From Bifidobacteriaceae bacterium (GTDB taxonomy: Bacteria; Actinomycetota; Actinomycetes; Actinomycetales; WQXJ01), in NCBI GenBank assembly GCA_031278675.1, contig JAITJY010000040.1:1-13456 (forward strand): DNA of 13,456 bases. Reading direction: 5' to 3'. A program made the position numbers and the translations under genes. This document shows positions 5,470 to 11,136 of the stretch, in pieces; the first letter of the stretch is position 1, and each line of letters opens with the position of its first letter. The notes beneath the pieces are model-generated. The model did no database searches and had not been told where the DNA came from. It saw only the letters and a list, made by a program, of their open reading frames with translations.

Positions 5470-6279
5470 ATGAGCCTGCCGGACACGCGAGAGGGGCGCC
5501 GCCCGCGCCGCCTGGCCGTAGCCGCTGCGTTCGCACTGGTGGCGGCGTTAGCCGCGTGGCTCGCAGTTGGTCTAACCGAAGTGGCCAAGGCCGATGACGT
5601 CCCGCCTAGCCCGCGCGCCACCGCCACGGCGCTCGCTCCCGGCGCCGCCAAGGACGCACCCCCGGCCGCCCCGGCCGAGGGACCGTACCGGATTGCGCAC
5701 CTGACGGGCGATGTGCCGGCTTACGCCGCTCCCGGCGGGGAACGCACCGGCACGGTCGCGGGGAGTTGGTGGGGCTATCCGTCGGCGTTGCCGGTGATTG
5801 GTCAACAGGATGGCTACTTGTTGGTGCGTCTCCAGCAGCGGCCCAACGAAGCGACCGCCTGGATCTCAGCCGCCGGTGTGGAAACCAGCCTAACGCCTTA
5901 CCGAATAGTGATTGACCTGGTAGAACACCGTTTACAGTGGTTGGAGTCGGGTGCGGTGATCATGGATGTGCCGGCCATTGTGGGCCGCCCGGCCACCCCA
6001 ACCCCGGCGGGGCATTTCTTCGTGACCATGCTCTATCCCGGCCAATCACCCGGCTATGGCGATCTGGTGTTGGTGTTATCAGCCCACTCTGAAACAATCG
6101 GCAATTGGCAAGGTTCAGGCGACGCTATCATCGCGATCCACGGTCCGCTCGGGAACGAAGCGTCGGTTGACCTGGCCGGCGCGACTTCAAACGGCTGCGT
6201 CCGGATCCACCTGACGGACCTTGATGCACTCGCCGCCACCGTGGTGCCGGGCACGCCCGTGGACATCCTGGGGGGCTAG
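5470..6279 (+). CDS. L,D-transpeptidase (YkuD domain), membrane-anchored
   Basis: This is a 269-residue cell-wall enzyme of the type that makes 3-3 peptidoglycan cross-links or attaches proteins to peptide stems outside the membrane. It has a basic N-terminus (REGRRPRR) and a hydrophobic anchor or signal segment at about residues 14-38. An Ala/Pro-rich linker follows, then a small SH3-like segment (about 70-140, PYRIAHLTGDVPAYAAPGG). The YkuD domain starts at TPYRIVIDLVEHRLQWL. Catalytic residues are His224 (AIHGPLG) and Cys243 in SNGCVRI. ATG 5470 is chosen because an open frame further upstream is only a shadow of the aldolase gene and lies in another frame of it. No lipobox is evident. It has a single-gene layout, isolated by hairpins on the left and a convergent gene on the right. 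Neighbouring wall/division genes suit its role. Confidence 0.9.
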   Translation: MSLPDTREGRRPRRLAVAAAFALVAALAAWLAVGLTEVAKADDVPPSPRATATALAPGAAKDAPPAAPAEGPYRIAHLTGDVPAYAAPGGERTGTVAGSWWGYPSALPVIGQQDGYLLVRLQQRPNEATAWISAAGVETSLTPYRIVIDLVEHRLQWLESGAVIMDVPAIVGRPATPTPAGHFFVTMLYPGQSPGYGDLVLVLSAHSETIGNWQGSGDAIIAIHGPLGNEASVDLAGATSNGCVRIHLTDLDALAATVVPGTPVDILGG

Positions 6280-6342
6280 TGGCCGCTGCCGTGCGAGCTG
6301 TGCGTCGCGCGCGATAGCGGGTGGTGGCTTGGCCGGGGGCGC

Positions 6343-6361
6343 CCCGGGAGCCGGTCCCGGG
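6343..6361. terminator. GC-rich hairpin, possible bidirectional terminator
   Basis: A perfect 7-bp stem, CCCGGGA pairing with TCCCGGG, encloses the 5-nt loop GCCGG. It sits 63 nt after the L,D-transpeptidase stop in a convergent gap. No T-run follows, so termination is inferred from position and stem strength. Confidence 0.4.
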
Positions 6362-6382
6362 CGGGCGCGAAGCCCACCGATT

Positions 6383-6396
6383 GGGCGCAAGCGCCC
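6383..6396. terminator. Second GC-rich hairpin in the convergent gap
   Basis: GGGCGC and GCGCCC flank AA (6383-6396), forming a compact stem with an effective 4-nt loop. It lies immediately left of the 30-bp repeat array, so it could terminate minus-strand transcription that has read through the array. Confidence 0.35.
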
Positions 6397-6660
6397 GCTA
6401 CGGGGAAGCGAAGGGGGCGGCGTCGGTCTACGGGGAACCCGACGGAGCGGCATCGTCCTACGGGGAGGCGGAGGGAGCGGCGTCGGCCTCCGGGGAACCC
6501 GACGGAGCGGCATCGGCCTACGGGGAAGCGGAGGGGGCGGCATCGGCCTACGGGGAGGCGGAGGGGGCGGCGTCGGCCTCCGGGGAACCCGACGGAGCGG
6601 CGTCGGCCTACGGGGAGGCGGAGGGGGCGGCATCGTCCAAGGGGGAAGCGCTGGGACTGA
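6391..6660. repeat. 30-bp tandem repeat array (about nine units, two unit types)
   Basis: Units of exactly 30 bases begin at 6391, 6421, 6451, 6481, 6511, 6541, 6571, 6601 and 6631; the outer two are degenerate. Two variants alternate irregularly. One carries GGGGAGGCGGAGGGGGCGG-like DNA (6451, 6511, 6541, 6601). The other carries GGGGAACCCGACGGAGCGG (6421, 6481, 6571). The period is a multiple of three, as in repeats born in coding DNA. On the minus strand, in the frame of the gene at 6608-6856, each unit reads ADAAPS(A/G)SP followed by either a Glu codon (6578-6580, 6488-6490) or TAG (6608, 6548, 6518, 6458, 6428, 6398). The first TAG is the actual stop of that gene. There are no spacers, so it is not a CRISPR array. 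Confidence 0.9.
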
Positions 6661-6856
6661 TCGTCACCGTGGTGGTAACGGTCGGGGCGGGCTCCGCTTC
6701 GTCGCCTATGGTGACGTGGTTGAACGGCAGGAGCGGCGAAACCCACGGGAAAAACCACACAAAGCAGGCCGCAACTATCCCGGCGGCGGCCGCAGCCAGT
6801 AAAAACACCCGGACAAACCACGGTCCGGGAAGATGGTGCCAGAGCCAGCCGTACAT
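6608..6856 (-). CDS. Small one-TM protein of the class E sortase locus
   Basis: An 82-residue protein starting MYGWLWHHLPGPWFVRV, with one hydrophobic helix at about residues 15-38 that ends in FFPWVSPLLPFN. This start pattern and the FPWV-PLxPF segment recall a small uncharacterised protein often found beside class E sortases in actinobacteria (from memory, not searched). The tail is Thr/Pro/Ala/Ser-rich (TVTTTVTISPSASP) and probably extracytoplasmic. ATG 6856 begins 5 nt after the sortase stop, with only a weak GTAGGCGAG-like ribosome site. An upstream in-frame ATG at 6925 would lie inside the sortase gene and would add non-conserved residues. The last residues are encoded by the first units of the 30-bp repeat, and translation ends at the first repeat-borne TAG. 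No LPxTG-like sorting signal is visible. Confidence 0.78.
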   Translation of the reverse strand: MYGWLWHHLPGPWFVRVFLLAAAAAGIVAACFVWFFPWVSPLLPFNHVTIGDEAEPAPTVTTTVTISPSASPLDDAAPSASP

Positions 6857-6861
6857 CTCGC

Positions 6862-7710
6862 CTACCCAGCCAACTCTTCGAGGGGACCGTCCGCCTTCGC
6901 GGTCCAATACGCCAGTTCGCCCCACACCACATAGCGCTGGCGCGCAGAAAACATCGGATGGCAGGTGGTCAGGGTCATGAGGCGGCGCGTGGGGACGGCG
7001 CCCTCCTCGTTCGGGACCGGCCAGATCACGCGCACCGCGTCCGGGTAGACAATCTCACGGCCGTAGACCCGGTAGACGAAGTAGTATTCGGCGGTCTCCA
7101 CGATCAACGAATCGCCGTCTTCGAGTTCGGCGGCCAGGTTGTAGGGCTTGCCGTAAGTGGTGCGGTGCGCGGAGGTCGCAAAGTTCCCGATCCGTCCCGG
7201 CCCCTCCGTGCCCAGGTAGTGCCCGATCAGCCCCTTGTTCAGGATTTGGACGCGATCCGTGCCCTCGACAATGGGCACGTTGTAGTCCAACCCCCACCGG
7301 GGCACGTGCAGCAACGCCCACGAATCCCCGAACGATGGCGTTGCCAGCGGCGCCTCATCCACCGGCGGCGCCTCCGTAGCCGGGTCCCGGTGGGGCGCAT
7401 AAGGGGAGACGGGGTTGGGTTCGATCCAGTCCGTCCGGTGCTCGACCAGTTCCACCACTGCGGCCGCTTCCTGGTGCGCTTCAACGTCCGTCCACACCAG
7501 TTCCCAGACCACGTACAGCGCGAGCAGCGCGCCGAGTGTGATCATCAATTCGCCGATCACGCCGACCAGCCCAACCGCGGCCCGCCGCCGGTGGCGTTGT
7601 TTTTGTTCGCGCCGGCTGTAAGGCCGGGCCGGACGCGGTGGCGGCACCGGTGCCCAGGGCGCCGCTGGGCCAGGCGCGGGCGGGAAGGCCGGCGGCAGCA
7701 GTTCGGTCAT
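6862..7710 (-). CDS. Class E sortase
   Basis: A 282-residue membrane-anchored cysteine transpeptidase. It has a Pro-rich cytoplasmic N-terminus (1-30), a basic patch (RREQKQRHRRR, 33-43), one membrane helix (about 44-72), a linker, then the extracytoplasmic sortase barrel from about 130. Catalytic residues are His182 (ATSAHRTTYG), Cys250 (LTTCHPMFSARQR) and Arg259. The TTCHP/FSARQR pattern and the actinobacterial context fit class E, which in other species recognises LAxTG-type signals. It is the middle gene of a three-gene minus-strand operon. Its ATG at 7710 overlaps the TGA of the DUF881 gene (ATGA), and its TAG lies 5 nt before the small one-TM gene. No candidate substrate gene with a clear sorting motif is in the window. 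Confidence 0.93.
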   Translation of the reverse strand: MTELLPPAFPPAPGPAAPWAPVPPPRPARPYSRREQKQRHRRRAAVGLVGVIGELMITLGALLALYVVWELVWTDVEAHQEAAAVVELVEHRTDWIEPNPVSPYAPHRDPATEAPPVDEAPLATPSFGDSWALLHVPRWGLDYNVPIVEGTDRVQILNKGLIGHYLGTEGPGRIGNFATSAHRTTYGKPYNLAAELEDGDSLIVETAEYYFVYRVYGREIVYPDAVRVIWPVPNEEGAVPTRRLMTLTTCHPMFSARQRYVVWGELAYWTAKADGPLEELAG

Positions 7711-8471
7711 GGCGCGCTCTCGGTTGGTGCGTGGTCGGTTGCCCCAGCGTACCGGAGGCTGCCTAGGGCAGTGGCATCCGCCGGGAGTTCCAGGTTGTCT
7801 TTGCCCGATGCCGACCAGGTAAGCCCCAGCCGCGCCGCCCGTTCACGGTAGGCACCAACCAGCGGCGCGGCATCCAGTGCGCGCCGCATTTCGCTCTCAG
7901 GGCCGATCGCGGCGATCAGATAGGGCGGCGAATAGACGCGGCCGGCCACGAGGATCACATTCCCGACGCATTTGACGGCCGTGTTGGAGGTGATGCGGTG
8001 CCCTTGGACCGTCATCGCTTCCGCGCCGCCGGTCCACAACGCGTTCATCACGGCATCAATGTCTTGTTGGTGGACCAGCCGCTCAGCGGGATTGGTTTCG
8101 GTGGCGATGGCGTCGAGGCCTTGGGCGTCATCGAGCGTGATTTCCAGGCCGGGACCGGCTACAGCGGTGGCCCCGGCGGCCAGGGCGAGCGCCGGGTCCA
8201 AGGCGGTGGCGTCTTGACCGGCCAACTCCAGCAACTCGGCGACTTGACCGGCCAACTCGGCGTTGTAGTCCTCTAGTTCGGCGACTTGCCGGTCTCGGGT
8301 GGTGAGCATTCCGCGCAGGCCGGGCGCGTCGCGTAGATCGGAGCCGGTGGCCGCCCGTGCGCTTAAGGCGAACAGGAGGCCGGCGAGCACGGCAACCAGA
8401 CCGACCGACGCCGCACCGCGCCGCCAGCGGCGAGATGATCCCCTAAGTCGCAACACTTCCCCTTTGCCCAC
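7707..8471 (-). CDS. DUF881 family protein (division-associated, one TM, coiled coil)
   Basis: A protein of up to 254 residues with a basic start, a membrane helix at about 20-42 and a coiled-coil-like segment at about 58-85 (RDRQVAELEDYNAELAGQVAEL). A DUF881 domain runs from about 104 onward, marked by GPGLEITLDD, VHQQDIDAVMNALWTGGAEAM and the GRVYSPPYLIAAIG segment. DUF881 proteins commonly sit beside crgA and the sortase near the actinobacterial origin; their biochemical role is not established. The start is uncertain. GTG 8471 gives the longest form, but AAAGGGG at about 8459-8465 is better placed for TTG 8453 (residue 7). It is first in the minus-strand operon and divergent from crgA. 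Confidence 0.88.
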   Translation of the reverse strand: MGKGEVLRLRGSSRRWRRGAASVGLVAVLAGLLFALSARAATGSDLRDAPGLRGMLTTRDRQVAELEDYNAELAGQVAELLELAGQDATALDPALALAAGATAVAGPGLEITLDDAQGLDAIATETNPAERLVHQQDIDAVMNALWTGGAEAMTVQGHRITSNTAVKCVGNVILVAGRVYSPPYLIAAIGPESEMRRALDAAPLVGAYRERAARLGLTWSASGKDNLELPADATALGSLRYAGATDHAPTESAP

Positions 8472-8584
8472 GCAACTTCGCTAGTCTGTAAACAAGATAG
8501 CCGCCACAGGTGTTCCGCAGGTCGGTCAGGCCCGGCCAAAGGGGGTGGCGGCGGTGGACGAACGCAGATTTAGGAGAAGCCAGG
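8472..8584. promoter_or_regulatory. Divergent promoter region between DUF881 gene and crgA
   Basis: This 113-nt gap must hold the promoters for the DUF881-sortase operon (-) and for crgA (+). It contains an AT-richer core (GTCTGTAAACAAGATAG, 8484-8500). I could not assign a hexamer pair at standard spacing on either strand. AGGAGA at 8572-8577 is the crgA ribosome binding site. Confidence 0.45.
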
Positions 8585-8836
8585 GTGCCGGAATCAAGGT
8601 CGCGCCGCAAGAAGAAGCAGGTGTATATCGCGCCGCCGCCCCCCAAGGCGCCGCGTCCCACGCCGGGTTGGTGGGCCCCGGTGATGGTTGCCGTCATGAT
8701 CCTGGGTCTGCTCTGGGTGGTGGTGTTCTATTTGTCGAGCGGAGCCCTGCCCATCGGCGCGATCCACAACTGGAACCTGCTGATTGGGTTTGGGCTGATC
8801 ATGGCCGGCTTCGGCATGACCACTGGCTGGCGCTAG
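8585..8836 (+). CDS. crgA: Cell division protein CrgA
   Basis: An 83-residue protein with a basic cytoplasmic start (ESRSRRKKK), a Pro-rich stretch (APPPPKAPRPTPGWW) and two membrane helices at about 31-52 and 63-80. The conserved end is WNLLIGFGLIMAGFGMTTGWR, residues 63-83. CrgA is an actinobacterial septation factor that interacts with FtsZ and FtsI-type division proteins at the membrane. GTG 8585 is chosen because AGGAGA at 8572-8577 precedes it and the resulting length matches the family. The frame is open back to 8510, but that extension has no similarity to CrgA. It is transcribed alone and convergent with the rhomboid gene. Confidence 0.93.
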   Translation: MPESRSRRKKKQVYIAPPPPKAPRPTPGWWAPVMVAVMILGLLWVVVFYLSSGALPIGAIHNWNLLIGFGLIMAGFGMTTGWR

Positions 8837-8891
8837 AGGTAGCGTCAGTCCGGCGATTCCACAGACGGGGATAACTCTGGGGAAAACTACA

Positions 8892-8931
8892 ACGGTGCAA
8901 TTCGCTCTCGGAGAGCGTTGTTCAACACCGT
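8892..8931. terminator. Bulged hairpin between convergent crgA and rhomboid genes
   Basis: Nested arms are ACGGTG (8892-8897) with CACCGT (8926-8931), CAA (8898-8900) with TTG (8918-8920), and CGCTCTC (8903-8909) with GAGAGCG (8911-8917), with small bulges. It lies 55 nt after the crgA stop and immediately beyond the rhomboid stop (TAG complement at 8933-8935), the place for a bidirectional terminator. Its right half contains a copy of the palindrome found at 5419-5440. Confidence 0.6.
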
Positions 8932-8932
8932 C
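8911..8932. repeat. Second copy of the GCGTTGTTCAAC palindromic element
   Basis: It matches the 5419-5440 element at 18 of 22 positions, including the central GCGTTGTTCAAC without change. Its left arm GAGAGCGTTG is the exact complement of the other copy's right arm, so the two look like decayed versions of one perfect palindrome. Confidence 0.5.
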
Positions 8933-9820
8933 CTAGCCGCCGAGCGCCCAAGGGCTGGCAGTCGCCGCTATCACCGCCGCTAGCAAGCAGGCCGCACCGA
9001 TCCCTGCCGCCCAGGCGTAGGCTCGGCGCCGCCGGGGCGGCGCATAGGCGTAGACCAGGGCCAGCGCCCCGCCCAGCGCCAGGCCACCAAGGTGCGCCTG
9101 CCAGGAAATGTTCGCGACCATGAACCCGAACACCAGGTTCACCCCGATCACCACCGCGATCCCCCGGATATTGCCGCCCAGGCGCCGCGACAGCACAAAC
9201 GCCGCCGCGAACAGCCCAAACACCGCACCTGAGGCGCCTAAGGTGCCCGTGTAGGCGGCCTGGAAATCGGGGAAGTCGAAGACGCGGTAAGACGTCAAGA
9301 CGGCGGCATGCCCACCGATCGCGGAGGCCAGATAGATCGTGGCGAACCGGGTTCGCCCCACTAGCTGTTCGACAAACCCGCCCACCAGCCACAAGGCGTA
9401 CATGTTGAATGCCAAGTGCAACACACTGCCGTGCAGGAACGCGGATGTGACCAGACGCCACGGCTGGTACCAAACACCGGCCGGATACAAGATCAACTCC
9501 TGAGTCAAACGCTCGCCGGAGGCGATCTGGCCCACAAACACGGCCACGCAAAGCGCAATCGCACCGATTGTCATCACCGGGGCGCCCCGCGTCAGCGGGG
9601 CGCCGAACACCGACCGGAGCATGGGGCGGGCCCGGCGGCCCGCCCTGACGCATTCGGGGCACTGGACCCCGACAGCGGCCTGAACCTGACATGCCGGACA
9701 GACCGGCCGTCGGCAGCGCTGGCACCGGACCAGGGCTGGCGTGCCGGGATGGCGCGGACAGACGGGGACGGCGGCGGGCCCCAGGGCGGGATCATCCGGC
9801 GGGGTGCCCGGCGGCATCAT
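8933..9820 (-). CDS. Rhomboid family intramembrane serine protease with N-terminal zinc-binding box
   Basis: A 295-residue polytopic membrane protease. The N-terminal cytoplasmic part holds a B-box-like Cys/His cluster: Cys21, His24, Cys33, Cys36, Cys41, Cys44, Cys54 and Cys57. This cluster is typical of actinobacterial rhomboids beside the cyclophilin. The rhomboid core follows from about 80, with His135 and Asn139 (HLAFNMYALW), catalytic Ser197 in GASGAVFG, and His243 in QAHLGG. These match the GlpG catalytic and oxyanion positions in order. The start is ATG 9820 (overlapping the cyclophilin TGA) or the adjacent ATG 9817. No strong ribosome site is present, so translation is probably coupled to the upstream gene. 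Substrate is unknown. Confidence 0.93.
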   Translation of the reverse strand: MMPPGTPPDDPALGPAAVPVCPRHPGTPALVRCQRCRRPVCPACQVQAAVGVQCPECVRAGRRARPMLRSVFGAPLTRGAPVMTIGAIALCVAVFVGQIASGERLTQELILYPAGVWYQPWRLVTSAFLHGSVLHLAFNMYALWLVGGFVEQLVGRTRFATIYLASAIGGHAAVLTSYRVFDFPDFQAAYTGTLGASGAVFGLFAAAFVLSRRLGGNIRGIAVVIGVNLVFGFMVANISWQAHLGGLALGGALALVYAYAPPRRRRAYAWAAGIGAACLLAAVIAATASPWALGG

Positions 9821-10338
9821 GGGAGGATTTCGACCCAGTCTATGACCACGTCCTGGACCGGCCGGTCGCCGGGGCGGGTCGGCACTCCACCAATCGCTTT
9901 CACCACGTCACGTGATGGTTCATCAGACACTTGTCCAAAGATAGTGTGCTTGCCGTTCAACCACTCGGTGGGCGCCAAAGTGATGAAAAACTGCGACCCG
10001 TTGGTGCCGCGCCCACGCCGCAACCCGGCGTTGGCCATGGCCAGCATGTACGGCTCGCCAAAGGTGAAGGCCGGGTCTATTTCATCGTCGAACTGGTAAC
10101 CGGGGCCGCCGCAGCCGCTGCCTTCCGGGTCGCCGCCCTGGATCATGAACCGGGAGATCACGCGGTGGAAGATCACCCCGTTGTAGAGCGGGCCCTGGCC
10201 CTCGGCGCCGGTGCGGGGATCACGCCACGGCTTGGAGCCGTCCGCCAAGCCGGTGAAGTTCGCCACCGTGACCGGAGCGGATTCGGGGAACAGGTCTAGG
10301 CGAATGTCGCCCATATTCGTGTGAAGAATTGCTTGCAT
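9817..10338 (-). CDS. ppiA: Peptidyl-prolyl cis-trans isomerase, cyclophilin type
   Basis: A 173-residue cytoplasmic cyclophilin (no signal peptide) that speeds prolyl bond isomerisation during folding. Active-site signatures are FHRVI with Arg59, FMIQGGDP at 64-71, GSQFFI at 114-119 and WLNGKHTIFG at 126-135. A short insert at about 36-53 is usual in actinobacterial PpiA. ATG 10338 is chosen over an in-frame ATG at 10407 because GGGAGG stands 8 nt upstream and the protein then begins with the standard first strand (ILHTNMGDIRLDLFP). It is the first gene of the cyclophilin-rhomboid pair, joined by ATGA, and divergent from the helical-repeat protein gene. Confidence 0.95.
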   Translation of the reverse strand: MQAILHTNMGDIRLDLFPESAPVTVANFTGLADGSKPWRDPRTGAEGQGPLYNGVIFHRVISRFMIQGGDPEGSGCGGPGYQFDDEIDPAFTFGEPYMLAMANAGLRRGRGTNGSQFFITLAPTEWLNGKHTIFGQVSDEPSRDVVKAIGGVPTRPGDRPVQDVVIDWVEILP

Positions 10339-10377
10339 CCCGCCATCCTCCCACGCTTGGCCGTAACATTGGGTGAG

Positions 10378-10400
10378 CGCGGGTCCGAGCCGGTCCCGCG
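10378..10400. promoter_or_regulatory. Interrupted palindrome in the ppiA / helical-repeat divergent region
   Basis: CGCGGG (10378-10383) and CCCGCG (10395-10400) are perfect complements. A T-T mismatch and a further CC/GG pair lie inside, giving 23 nt of dyad symmetry. It lies in the 87-nt gap between divergent genes, 26 nt before ATG 10426. It could be an operator shared by both directions or a leader hairpin. No clear promoter hexamers were found. Confidence 0.35.
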
Positions 10401-10425
10401 AAGCCAAACTGGTAAGGAGAAGCCC

Positions 10426-11136
10426 ATGGCCAAGTCAGGCCGTTCCGTGTCGAAGGTGAAGGAGTTTGTGGCTGGCTCGTCTTTGGTAGATAAGGCCCAA
10501 GAGTTGGGCGAAAGCGCCAAATCGGCCGCTGCCACGGTCAGCGAACTGGTCAGTGCGAAGGCTGGCCCCAAGATCGAAGCCGCTTGGGAGTGGGCTTCGC
10601 CCAAGGTGGAAGACGCTTGGAACAAGTCGGTCGCAGTTGCGGCTCCCAAGATTGAAGAAGCCGCCAAGGCGTTGGCCCCGAAGGTCGATGACGCCCGGGA
10701 CCTCATAGTAGAGCGCGCCCTGCCCGCGATTGTGGCCGCCGCGAGTTCTGCGGCCCAGGCCGCCACCGGCGCCGAACTGGCGCTCGCCAAGGCCGCTCGC
10801 CGCCGCCGGCGCCGGCGCGTGGCCGGATGGAGCGCCGGCGCGGTCCTGGCGGCCGCGATTGGCTACTGGTTCTGGCGCCAGACCCGCCCGTTGACTGATC
10901 CGTGGGCAGAAGAAGACTGGGACGAACTCGAAGACGTGCCGGTAGAAGACCTCTCGGACGCAGCGGGAGATGCCGCCCAAGCCGTCGGTGAGGCAGCCGG
11001 GGCCGCCGTCAAAGCCGTCCAGGACGCAACAAAACGGGCGGGCGATGCCGTCAAGAAAGCCGGTCAGGCCGTCAAGAAAGCCACCGCGGGCTCAGACGGG
11101 GACGGCGAAGATTTGGGCGACGCGCCCCCAGACTGA
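10426..11136 (+). CDS. One-TM protein with amphipathic helical repeats (DUF5324-like)
   Basis: A 236-residue Ala/Lys/Glu-rich protein. The N-terminal half (about 40-110) is helical, with the element PK(I/V)(E/D)xA at residues 48, 59, 74 and 85, mostly 11 residues apart. This resembles apolipoprotein or LEA-like amphipathic helices. Then come seven arginines in a row (125-131), a membrane helix (132-150), an acidic stretch (160-177), and a second helical Ala/Lys-rich repeat (AVKAVQDATKRAGDAVKKAGQ). Size and place beside the cyclophilin recall the uncharacterised DUF5324 proteins of actinobacteria; this is recognition by pattern, not a search. ATG 10426 has AAGGAGA at 10414-10420, while the open frame extends upstream only as antisense of ppiA. 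Its TGA overlaps the next ATG (TGATG), so the two genes form an operon. Confidence 0.78.
   Translation: MAKSGRSVSKVKEFVAGSSLVDKAQELGESAKSAAATVSELVSAKAGPKIEAAWEWASPKVEDAWNKSVAVAAPKIEEAAKALAPKVDDARDLIVERALPAIVAAASSAAQAATGAELALAKAARRRRRRRVAGWSAGAVLAAAIGYWFWRQTRPLTDPWAEEDWDELEDVPVEDLSDAAGDAAQAVGEAAGAAVKAVQDATKRAGDAVKKAGQAVKKATAGSDGDGEDLGDAPPD

Larger units (their letters stand above)
6280..6607. other. Convergent intergenic region with GC-rich hairpins and repeat array
   Basis: This 328-nt gap lies between the L,D-transpeptidase (+) and the small sortase-linked gene (-). Two strong inverted repeats are visible in its left part: CCCGGGA (6343-6349) with TCCCGGG (6355-6361) around a 5-nt loop, and GGGCGC with GCGCCC across AA (6383-6396). 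Either could end transcription from both sides. The remainder is the 30-bp tandem array. Long open frames on both strands cross the region, but they depend on the repeat lacking stops and continue antisense into conserved genes, so I do not call them. Confidence 0.6.

Noticed and set aside
6187..6633. 148-codon Pro/Arg-rich minus-strand frame in the repeat array
   Set aside because: It begins inside the array, runs antisense into the L,D-transpeptidase active-site region and consists of low-complexity repeat translation. The other minus frame beginning MYGWLW is the real gene.
6391..6660. Regularly spaced repeats that could suggest a CRISPR array
   Set aside because: The 30-bp units are directly joined with no spacers, come in two related variants, keep a multiple-of-three period and have no cas genes nearby. 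It is a tandem minisatellite.
6958..7851. 297-codon plus-strand open frame opposite the sortase gene
   Set aside because: Its product is Arg/His/Pro-rich with no recognisable domain. The opposite strand encodes a sortase with all catalytic residues and a coupled DUF881 gene.
8837..8932. tRNA gene or other structured RNA in the crgA-rhomboid gap
   Set aside because: The gap folds as a single bulged hairpin. No cloverleaf arms, T-loop GTTCRA at proper spacing or CCA end could be matched.
9416..10099. 227-codon plus-strand open frame across the rhomboid and cyclophilin genes
   Set aside because: It lies antisense to two proteins with complete catalytic motifs and shows no domain of its own.
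10339..10407. Longer start for the cyclophilin
   Set aside because: The extra 23 residues have no cyclophilin similarity, while ATG 10338 has GGGAGG at good spacing and gives the normal first strand.
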